This document shows, piece after piece, positions 45,000-53,420 of a stretch of 64,000 bases of DNA. How positions within the stretch are numbered: the first letter of the stretch is position 1; each line of letters begins with the position of its first letter. The stretch comes from Sorghum bicolor (lineage: Eukaryota > Streptophyta > Magnoliopsida > Poales > Poaceae). Both the position numbers and the translations under genes were made by a program. The notes under the pieces are model-generated. The model ran no database searches and was not told the origin of the DNA. It saw only the letters and a program-made list of their open reading frames with translations. The DNA is taken from the NCBI RefSeq assembly GCF_000003195.3, contig NC_012870.2:39461491-39525490 (forward strand), read 5' to 3'.

Positions 45000-46565
45000 T
45001 CAACGAGATCTGCAATATTTATTATAGACATATGCATCGACAACCGCCCTTTTAAAGTTTTTATAAATAGAAAGGAAGAGGGGGTTAGAGATCTCAAATG
45101 TGGTGATGTTGGAGAGACCAATAGATTGGGAAGATGTTGCATATGAGCATGGAGTAAACGAAGTGGCTATGAAATAAATTCCATGCTCATTAATGTTATC
45201 TTCGTTTCTAATCTGAATGTTCGGTGTTTCTCCTGGATTGGTCTCACCTATGTCCTCTTCTGTAGTTGGATGAATCTCGTATTCAAAGGGAGTTAAAGAC
45301 TCAACATCTGAAATTGAGCCAAAGTTAGAATCCATTAAGGCTTCTTCCTTGTCCATCCATTCTACACATTGTAGCCATTTAGAACTTGTGATCAAGAAAG
45401 GGGAGGTGTTAGAATTTTCTATATGGCTTAGCTCTCCTTCTATGACATTACTTGACATGTCATCCTCATGGTCTTTATGACTCCTATGGTTTGATCGTCT
45501 TGATGGATTGCTAGGATCATCATGAGACTGAAAAGGAGAGGGATAAGAGGGGTCTCTAAGGTCAAGGATGGATTTAGAATTTGTGAACATTGAAGGGGAG
45601 CAGATGGAATATTCTATATGGTTTAGCTCTCCTTCACTTGATATGTCATCCTCGACTTCTTCATAACAGGAACCAAGACATTCTCTAAGAGAACCATTAT
45701 TACAAGGATTTGAATTATCTATGCTTGAAAGTCTCTTATGGAACCAGAAGTCTAAACCATCAGCATGTGAAAGATTTAAGGTCAGAATTCCTTCCTCCCT
45801 TGGAGAATTTTGGGGTATTGATGGTTTAGGATCGATAGCTAAAGTTTGGGATTGAAGTGGTTGTGATATGGCTATCGAAACTTCTTCTTCTTGTCTAGGA
45901 ACTGGTTCTTTCTCTTTCTCAGGGATATAAATGCTAGGAAACTTTCCACTCAATGAATCAATTAAATCCCTAGCTTCACTAGCAGGTAGGTGATAGAAGG
46001 ATCCTCTAGAGGCTGTATTCAAGGTTGGCTTATTTTCCCTACTAAGGCCCTCAAAAAAGTGAATTAGAAGAACTTCTTCTGGAATAGAAAGCTTTGGGCC
46101 AGTGAGAGTAAGGTTAATAAAGTGGTCCCATGATTTGCCAAGAGATTCTTCTTCCAGTTGTCTAAAAGAAATAATCTCACGCTGAAGTTCCACCACTTTG
46201 GAGATTGGAAAATATTTTAAAAGAAAACTATTATATAACTCCTTCCAATCTCCATGAACACTCCCTACTTTGAGTTTGTACCAATGTCTAGCTTTTCCTG
46301 TTAAAGAGAACGGAAAGAGCTTCCATTTAAGGGTCTCATCGGACATGCCTTCTATGCGAAGGAGGTCACAGACTCGATAAAACTCTCTTAGGTGTGTGTA
46401 TAGGTTTTCCTCACCTTCTCCTGAGAAAGGTTGTTTTTGAACAAATTCTATGTATTCGGGGTCTATCTCAAAACTAGATGCTATGATAGGCTTTGAAGAT
46501 TTTGGTGGTTCGAGATGGGTGCCCGTAGGTCTATAAAATTCATAGATAGACATGTTTGAATTCAT
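45000..46565 (-). CDS. Intact gag of element Y
   Basis: 521 residues, starting 135 bases inside the primer site and ending at a TGA. Residues 40-205 form the retrotransposon Gag domain (NLYTHLREFYRVCDLLRIEG, LKWKLFPFSLTGKARHWYKL, LLKYFPISKVVELQREIISF, HFFEGLSRENKPTLNTASRGSF). This is about half identical to the Gag of the element at 27407. Residues 215-260 are a polar linker. Residues 306-330 and 369-393 are an imperfect repeat around EGELNHIE / EGELSHIE. There is no zinc knuckle, protease or pol. The C-terminus VDAYVYNKYCRSR is conserved in Z. It could assemble particles in trans with a helper. It is one of the few undamaged retroelement frames in the window. Confidence 0.88.
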   Translation of the reverse strand: MNSNMSIYEFYRPTGTHLEPPKSSKPIIASSFEIDPEYIEFVQKQPFSGEGEENLYTHLREFYRVCDLLRIEGMSDETLKWKLFPFSLTGKARHWYKLKVGSVHGDWKELYNSFLLKYFPISKVVELQREIISFRQLEEESLGKSWDHFINLTLTGPKLSIPEEVLLIHFFEGLSRENKPTLNTASRGSFYHLPASEARDLIDSLSGKFPSIYIPEKEKEPVPRQEEEVSIAISQPLQSQTLAIDPKPSIPQNSPREEGILTLNLSHADGLDFWFHKRLSSIDNSNPCNNGSLRECLGSCYEEVEDDISSEGELNHIEYSICSPSMFTNSKSILDLRDPSYPSPFQSHDDPSNPSRRSNHRSHKDHEDDMSSNVIEGELSHIENSNTSPFLITSSKWLQCVEWMDKEEALMDSNFGSISDVESLTPFEYEIHPTTEEDIGETNPGETPNIQIRNEDNINEHGIYFIATSFTPCSYATSSQSIGLSNITTFEISNPLFLSIYKNFKRAVVDAYVYNKYCRSR

Positions 46566-46699
46566 GATAGACCAGAGATCAAGGATTAGATAAGAAGAAA
46601 GAATAGCAGAGATAAGGCAAAAAAGGAAAAGTGTATTATTTTTTTATTATTTATTTTAGAAAATGATTAAGCTAGTTCGTAATCAACTCAGCAACCGTT

Positions 46700-46717
46700 T
46701 CCCCGGCAACGGCGCCA
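46700..46717 (-). other. Primer-binding site, tRNA-Asp type (Y), perfect
   Basis: Minus-strand TGGCGCCGTTGCCGGGGA, exact complement of the plant tRNA-Asp 3' end, eight bases inside the 5' LTR. Confidence 0.93.
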
Positions 46718-46725
46718 AAAATGCT

Positions 46726-47202
46726 TGTTGACACTTGCTAACACCACTTGAATACTAGGTTGTCATCCCCAGTATGGCACTAGAGTGTACTATGGTATTT
46801 ATACGCACACAAATAAATCCGCAAGCGCACGGATACCGTTGTAGCTTTTACCCGGTTAAAGGTTTTATCGTATCCACAGGGAAACGGGAGAACTGATCTA
46901 CGCTCTAACTTAACCTAGATAGATAGGTAGGTGTAAATAGCAAAGATGGTAGAATTGAATAAGAACAATATTAAAGATAAGATAACAATGGGTGATAATA
47001 TGGGAATAGAGAGTAGAGCAATCTAGTATATGGGCGATGGTAGGAGAATAGAGAGGATAACTATGGTTTCTCTACTTCAAAGGGGTATGTCTATGTCTGG
47101 GATGAACCACGTGATAAGAATACACCACAAAGGATGCTTATCCAAAGGCTGATAAACCCTACCAGTCCTGCTAACAGGAGGTGGACTACAGGGGACCAAC
47201 GT
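46726..47202 (-). repeat. Truncated 5' LTR of element Y
   Basis: 477 bp aligning without a gap to 8108-8584. The remaining 864 bp, including U3 and the TATA box, are missing; the next base belongs to X2. Y therefore has no 5' promoter of its own. U5 motif at 46818-46836. Confidence 0.92.
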
Positions 47203-48391
47203 GGGTGTCCTGTAAAGAAGAACAAGACATACGGCCACTGTGGGTACCAGACCTGCGTCCCAAATGGGGCATCTGCATCCCACTAAAACTTCCTTCATAG
47301 TCACTATCATCATCATCACCTGCAGCTTGTGCTCTTGCACGTGTGGTTGGTCCTGCATGCCTCATATGTCTTTTGCACATAGGGAGTAATGGGTTGCCAC
47401 TATATATTTTTAGTTCTTCATAGGGCAACAAAATTGTTTCATGGGTATTATAAACTTTTAAAAACACTGAGTTATTTGCTCCTCCCTTAAGATATTGACC
47501 CTGAGTATAAAACCTTTTGTGCAAGACAACTCTAGGAGTAGTTATGTATCTATCAAAGTTATTGAGAAGATCAAGGCGTGCACAAAATTTTGTAACCACA
47601 GAAGTAAATTCAATGGCCCACCTCCTTGGTTGGGATGATGCCCATATCCAATGTTTAGCCATTTCTACCAGTGGTGAAATTGGAATTTTATGAACCATGG
47701 CAAAAAGGATCCTAGTGTCAATTTCCCTGACAATTCTTATGTCATCTCGAGGGAACAAAGTGAGTCCTATCCACTGGTGCAAGAAAAGCAAGGTAGGATT
47801 GCATATGTGACTAGTACGTGGTTGCCATCCCTCATAATTTTCCCCAGTGATTTCATACCAAAAATCTTTCTTGTTCATGTGCTTAGTGGCATGCTCAATT
47901 TTAATGTTGGGACTATCAAAACCAAGACATGTAGAGAAAACATCCCATGGAAGGTTAAACTCATTATTAAGCACTCTAAAATAAATTTTCTCTGTGGTTA
48001 TTCTTAGGGTGCTTAGAAATTCTAGGGTGAGAATTTTACTTCCTTTTACATTAGACAAATCCCAAAATTCATCCCGCCCCATTTTCTCGAATACTTCTGT
48101 GAACTCATTATCTAAGCCTATGCTTTGGAGAAAGTCAATAGATATTACCTTGGTGTGAATAAATTCACGGTCGCGGAGTTCCTCAAGCTTCTCCATCTCA
48201 ACGGGAGTGAGCCATATGCCGGTTTCCTCATCGTGAATTTTCTCAGGGACGGCTTCTTCATTTACTTGAGGTGGTGGAGATGATACATGCTCCCTTGATG
48301 CTTGACTCTGGGCATCTTGGATGGAGGAGTCACTAGAGCTAAAGGAAATTCGATGGAGAACCGACTTCCCCCAACCCCTGACTTTCTTCAT
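47203..48391 (-). CDS. ATHILA ORF-1-like protein gene of X2, 3' truncated
   Basis: The frame is open from 48646, but I choose ATG 48391 (MKKVRGWGKSVLHRISFSSSD). The upstream part reads like a CT- and A-rich plant leader, and a TATA-like box lies at 48561-48570. About 395 residues follow before the Y LTR junction at 47202; the last five codons to 47186 are Y LTR, so the true C-terminus is lost. Visible blocks: TPVEMEKLEELRDREFIHTK, LEFLSTLRI, VLNNEFNLPWDVFSTCLGF, RTSHICNPTLLFLHQWIGLTLF, LFAMVHKIPISPLVEMAKHWI. By pattern memory these match the plant 'ATHILA ORF-1' protein family, whose function is unknown to me. The frame has no stop or shift. Confidence 0.65.
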
Positions 48392-48553
48392 GACGATGAA
48401 CTCTTGGATGGTAAGGATAAAAAGAAAATATTTTTGGATTTTTGTTTTGGAGAAAAGGATGGTTAAGAAATGGAGAGGAGAATGGGTTTCTTGCTGGCTG
48501 GTTGAGTGCACAAGAGTGTGAGTGTGTTTGAATGAAGTAGGGAGTAAGGAGAA

Positions 48554-48586
48554 GTGCTGGTGTGGATTTATGGAGGTCGGTCGACC
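48554..48586 (-). promoter_or_regulatory. Candidate promoter of the ORF-1-like gene
   Basis: On minus: palindrome GGTCGACCGACC (48575-48586), then CCATAAATCC (TATA-like, 48561-48570), then a pyrimidine-rich leader (CTTCTCCTTACTCCCTAC) about 150 bases ahead of ATG 48391. The order is seen; promoter activity is inferred. Confidence 0.45.
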
Positions 48587-49554
48587 TGCCCTTCTATGGC
48601 ATTTTGCTGTGTGACCATGGCACCTATCTTCTGGAATCCAATGCAAGCAAGTGGTTGTGCTGGGTGCACCAGAGCATGGTCGGCCAACCGGCCTCTCTTC
48701 TCAATTTCAAAGAATGCGCACACCAGGAGCAATGCATGAGAGGTGGATCACAATGCATGTGATGGTGTCCTGTTTATGGGTCGACCGACCCACCTTTCTT
48801 CCCCCTTTTGCTTTGTGCCAAAGATGAGAGTGAGTGGAGGTCATTCCATGTTGGGTGCATGCAAAGCATGCTTTGGATGGTGGTGCATGGCATCTCCCTT
48901 TCTTGGATGAAGTGATGAAAGGAAAGAAAGCAAAAGAGACGGGGCAAGACAAGACTAGGATTGGTGGCATTTTGTGTCATGAGTTGTCATGGGAGAATCC
49001 TCCTCATCCTTTTGTGATTAGCTTAGTGCTAAATGAGCTTGCTTAGCCAAAATGAATGGTGGATTGGGGCATAAGTGAGGTTAGGGAGAAAGATTGTCAT
49101 GAACATTTTCCTCTAGTCCCTTGGATTTCTTATGGCCAATTTGTTAATTCTATTTTCCTAACCAAGAAGGTGAGGGAGAGCCACTGATTCCTAGGAATTC
49201 AAGTCGACAGCCACCTGTCTAACATTCTTGCAACACTCACCCTAGAGCCATAAGATCACAAATACCAGGAGTTGGAGGGAGGTGGGCCTAATATCATGGT
49301 CGGCCGACCATGATTTGGCCTCCCCCAGGCTCTGGTGGCACTCAATCAGAGCAAAAATGCATTGTGCAGTAAAACTTCTTTACTTAGAGTCACAAAAGTT
49401 ACCAAGCTTGCTTCATCTAGATTCTCAAGTAGGCATGTGAAGCAATTCATGTCATGAAATTTAGTTTTCACTTTGGCACAGACATGAGCATGGGTCTCTA
49501 TGATGATGGAGCAAAATTGAGCAGGTGGACCGACCAAGGGCAGGTTGGTCGACC
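48575..49554. repeat. Array of GGTCG(R)CCGACC palindromes
   Basis: Near or perfect palindromes at 48575-48586, 48678-48693, 48778-48791, 49295-49312 (CATGGTCGGCCGACCATG, perfect) and 49523-49554 (two halves). The first three are about 100 bases apart. The array lies between the gag-pro stop and the ORF-1-like gene. The rest of 48600-49757 has no coding frame with family features. Confidence 0.7.
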
Positions 49555-49715
49555 TCACCTTGGGCCCCACCTGGTGTCCATTTGCTCAGCATGTTAAGCT
49601 GGGGTTGATTTTTGGTTTTATTATGCACAACTATGGTCGACAGAAAAATGTTTTGAATTAAGAAAAACTAAGAATTAACTGCTGAAAATAAATGCTGAAT
49701 TTTAAAAGTTTGAAA

Positions 49716-49739
49716 ACTCACCTTGGTTTGACTTACCTG
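49716..49739 (-). promoter_or_regulatory. Two consensus 5' splice sites after gag-pro stop
   Basis: Minus-strand CAG/GTAAGT (49731-49739) and AAG/GTGAGT (49716-49724) lie 20-40 bases past the gag-pro stop at 49758. They could be donors for a spliced mRNA reaching the downstream ORF; no acceptor has been identified. Confidence 0.35.
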
Positions 49740-49757
49740 GATGGAAGAGCAGTTGCC

Positions 49758-51331
49758 TTAGGTCCTTTCATCAGGACCTCCCTGAGGTGTTGTAGAGGCC
49801 TTCTTGGGTGGAGGCACTATTTTTCTCTTCCATATTTGCTTGGCTTTTGCCCGTGGTTTTGATTTAGCCTTCTCTTTGTGTGCGCCAGTGCAATAATTGT
49901 AGCCAGCTCTGTAGCCAAGATCATTGAGCACTGCTCAACTTTTGGCTTGAAGTTGAATTTCTCCCGGGCCCCATTGACGGTGAATTGAATTTCTCTAGCT
50001 CCAACATCAATATGTGCCTTGGCAGTGCTGAGGAATGGTCTCCCAAGGATGAGGGGTACCTTCTTGTCAACTTCCATGTCAAGAACTATGAAATCCACAG
50101 GAACGAGGAAATCGCGTATCTTGACAGGGATGTTCTTGGCTACTCCCGCTGGATGGCGAATCGACTGATCCGCTGGCTGCAGATATATTGATGTAGGGGA
50201 CAAGGTAGTATGGTTTAACTTGTCAAAAAATACCTTTGGCATGACCCTGACGCTTGCTCCCTAGTCGCACAGTGCATGCTCAAAGTGTTGTGTCCCGATG
50301 GAGCAATCAATGGTGGGGCACACGGGGTCCTTCTTCTTCTCTAGGAATTTATTCAAGATGACTTCGCTGCATTCTTCAGTTAGTTTAATTACCTCAATTT
50401 GAGGCGGCGGCTTCTTGTTGTTGAGAATGTCTCTCAGGTACTTGGCGTAGGATGGAACCTGCATTGCATCAGGTAACAGGATATTGACATATAATTGTCA
50501 AACTACCTCAACAAATTTGCCGAATTGTTAATCAGTCTTTTGAGTCCTCGTGTGGTGCCACTTTCCCATTGAACTTGGTACTTTCTTCTATTGATGGAAG
50601 CTCCACTTCTTCTACCTTGTCTTCTTCATACTGTTTGTCCTTCCTTGCCGGTTTCCTTGTCATGTTAGGATATGGTGGATCACGAGTGGTCTTACCCCCT
50701 GTCGTGGTCACCGCATTTGAGGAATAGCAAGAATTAACAGAAGCAGCAATTTGAGTCATCCGGGACTCTAAGACCTTGTTAAAGTTCTGTTGATCCTTAA
50801 CAGTAGAAGCTAGAGAGTCCATTTTAGAAGTTAATAATCCAAGAGTCTTGTCATTAGCTAACACCCTTTTATTTATGCCTTCATTATTTTTAGCTTGATT
50901 AACAACAAGATCTCTAAGCGTAGGCCAGCTAGATTTTTGAAAATTACCTTCTCCTTGGAAGCTTGGAGTCGGTCCGCTTTGTAGTGGTTGCCCATTGTCG
51001 AATGCGGAGACGACCTCTAGAGTTTCTTCCTGCACACCTTGCACCTTTGGATTGCTTCAACGACACGTGCTGAGGTGTATTGTTGGATGGCCTCTCGATC
51101 TTTCTTGAAGTTGGATGTTTCTTCTATTTTCTTCATCAAGAGCTCCATCTTTTGAGAGATGGCTTTCACCTCCTCAATGGTGTGGGTGCGTCTTTTCTTG
51201 GGTTTAGGACATTCATCATTCCACTCTTAATTTTTCACAATATTCTCAATGAGCTTCTATGCTTGTGCGACATTGAGGGATGTGAATGATCCTCTTGCAG
51301 CAGCATCAAGGTGACTACAGGCGTCTAGCGT
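49758..51331 (-). pseudogene. X2: Athila-type gag-pro, 3' part
   Basis: From 51331 downward: the Gag C-terminal region with EEVKAISQKMELLMKK, EETLEVVSAFDNGQPLQ and WPTLRDLVVNQAKNNEGI (open 51044-50532), then YAKYLRDILNNKK and LTEECSEVILNKFLEKKKDP (50464-50261), then an aspartic-protease domain (50242 down): HALCD before the break, QPADQSIRHPAGVAKNIPVKI, PVDFIVLDMEVDKKVPLILGRPFLSTAKAHIDV. Small frameshifts near 50525, 50250 and 49880 break it. In the correct last frame it ends WKRKIVPPPKK to DERT and a TAA at 49758. No reverse transcriptase follows. The N-terminal part of gag is at 63724-64000, across the CACTA insertion. Confidence 0.85.
51329..51331. repeat. TSD of outer CACTA, left copy
   Basis: CGT; the right copy reads CTT (63721-63723), one base different. 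The empty site in X1 (about 7709) reads GGCGTTAGCCC. Confidence 0.7.
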
Positions 51332-51600
51332 CACTACAAGAATGCTGTTAATCCGTGATGAAAAATTTCTGTCACGGATCACCAAAAAACCGTCACCAAG
51401 TAGCATCTGTGATGGTTTTAGATATCATCATGGATTAAACGTCATGAACTAACATGCGTGACGGTTTGTCCAAAACCGTCATGGACAAACCGTCATGGAT
51501 TAACAGAATATGTGACGATCTTAAACCGTCACGGTAGAGCCCGAGGCCTAGTTAGCCCAGCCCAAATCCATTTTCTATGACGGAAACTAACCGTCATGGA
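51332..51600. repeat. Left TIR and subterminal repeats, outer CACTA
   Basis: TIR followed by roughly ten copies of CGTCAYGG or its complement, candidate transposase-binding sites by analogy with Spm. Confidence 0.85.
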
Positions 51601-53030
51601 TGAATTGCCACATCATCATTGATGTTTTACCTAGATGCTTACGTGGCTGATGACATCACTAGCCCATTCATTACTGGGCCAATACAATAAGTGGGCCATC
51701 AAGTGCAACCACGGGCGCTCTTGTTATTTCAGCCCAACCAACATAGGCGCCAACCATAAAATTCTGGATTTTGTATAAAGCAAATAAAAATACCAAATTT
51801 CATTCCCATTTTAACAATTACTATTCTAGTTCACGAGAAGCCTTATAGCCTGTATAGACAACATTATAATTTTGTGAACACATCAAATTATACAAGCTTA
51901 TTCCAGCATACTGATACAAATAATAAGTCATGTTTTCATCCAAAATCAGATCTGATACAAAGTCACAAGTTTCATACATTCATATCACATTAGCTATTCT
52001 AGGTCCCAACAAATGCATTTGCCGAGATGCTCTGCTCCTCCCCACCTGCCGTTGCTCCTCTCAAGCTCTGAAAACAAATATAAATGCAAGACAATAATAA
52101 GTCACTAAAACCATAGAAGTAGAGAGCTGAAAACTCTCTAAATGGAGCACTTTCAAGTGTCTGCAACCTACGGATAGAACTAGCCAGAATAAACAGGTTA
52201 TTGCAATTTTACTCCAAGCTAATCACCTGAGGGAGAACTGAACTAACTCCACAAATTTAGAAACTGAAACTCTGAATATTGAATACTATAAAACTGAAAC
52301 AAACAGCACAACACAAATTCACTTACCGGAGACAAACTATAGCTGCTACGGAGAACTGAAAATTGTACTGAACAGTTCCTGTCAACATATAAACAACAAG
52401 AAAGCTATCGGGTAGCTAATTAGAGCTCACGCATTGCCGGCCAGCTAATCTGAACTACCGGTCAGCTAATCTGAAGATAAAATGCAATTGCTTCCTGTAG
52501 CGTGAAAATGGCACTTCAAAACTGAAAAAGCAAGCCACATACTTTACTGCTTTATTTGTACTGTACTTGCAGCTAGACAGTTGCCTGCTACTATAGCTGG
52601 ACTTTATTTTTTTCACTTCTATCAATACATCAGGTTGTCATGGGTAACAAACAAAACAACATAATAAAACCTACATCCATGCTAGAGAACATGTATTTAT
52701 CTACCAGGGCAAACAAAACTCACCTAGTGCAATGCAAAGTGCAATAACTCAGATGGTAATTTGCCAGATGACTCGTAACCTTTGCGTAAGCTGAAAAAGG
52801 TCACATCATGGTTGTAGAAATATGGGATCAATTTTTGTACAGATTTTCCCAAATATTACATAAATTGGATAGGTAACGAAGCAACGCTTAAGAGAAGGAT
52901 TGGTATGGTGGTACCTGCTCCTGTTAGGTGGATGACAAGCTCAAACTGCTTAGGATTTTGTGGGTCAGATTTGAGATGGAGAGCAAGATATAGATCGATC
53001 TGGGAGAAGACATAGAGGTAAGACCAATGA
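51601..53030. other. CACTA interior, AT-rich, no gene seen
   Basis: No coding frame with family features. TAGCTAAT-like short repeats occur at 52420-52470. Confidence 0.5.
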
Positions 53031-53420
53031 AAATGAAAACAGGATCCTGCTCGGATGTACCCTTAAATGGCAAGAACCTCCATCAATTTGACGTTCGCCT
53101 GTTGTCGTCGCTTGCACACACGCGGATCTGCCAACGAACTCGCTTCTCAACCAGGTTCCCAGGTCGATGGTGAGGGAGGCTAGAGGGCCGCTACCAACCA
53201 GCGCGCTGCCAGTCCACCTTAGAGGAAGAGAACGAAGGGTGGAGGCATGGAGTAGAGAGGTTGCTGTAGTTGGAGAGAGGCACCAAGAGAGGTGTGAGCG
53301 CTAGCCCTGCTCGACATCATGGCCGCCATGGTCAGAGGGAGGCACACTCAGTTGTGGCTGCGATGTTTGCCTCGTGCGGCTGTGGCCAGGTGAGGTAAAT
53401 GGCTAAGATTAGGGTTAATG
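53031..53420. other. GC-rich island in outer CACTA, left side
   Basis: GC-rich and rich in GAGG/GGCC runs (for example GGCCGCCATGG), ending at GGTGAGGTAAATGG. Possible first exon and promoter, or captured host DNA; I recognise no protein. Confidence 0.35.

Larger units (their letters stand above)
8108..47202 (-). mobile_element. Element Y: gag-only Athila-like LTR retrotransposon, split
   Basis: Minus-strand element made of a 3' LTR (8108-9448), polypurine tract, a pol-less 3' region (9463-9685 and 41444-44999), gag (45000-46565), a perfect tRNA-Asp primer site (46700-46717) and a truncated 5' LTR (46726-47202). The Tekay-like element interrupts it at 9685/41444. Without the insert Y is about 7.3 kb, and about 8.2 kb once the missing LTR part is counted. 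The LTR is homologous over its length to that of the gag-pol element at 27407, so the two belong to one family complex. The pieces of LTR that can be compared (8108-8584 and 46726-47202) align without a gap. It inserted into X1 gag at 8107; the matching right flank is lost, so no TSD can be shown. Confidence 0.8.

Noticed and set aside
47186..47202. Last five codons of the ORF-1-like frame
   Set aside because: They are encoded by the Y LTR across the junction, so they are not part of the original protein.
48392..48646. N-terminal extension of the ORF-1-like frame
   Set aside because: The segment reads like a plant 5' leader (CT- and A-rich), contains the TATA-like box, and lacks the family blocks; ATG 48391 is preferred.
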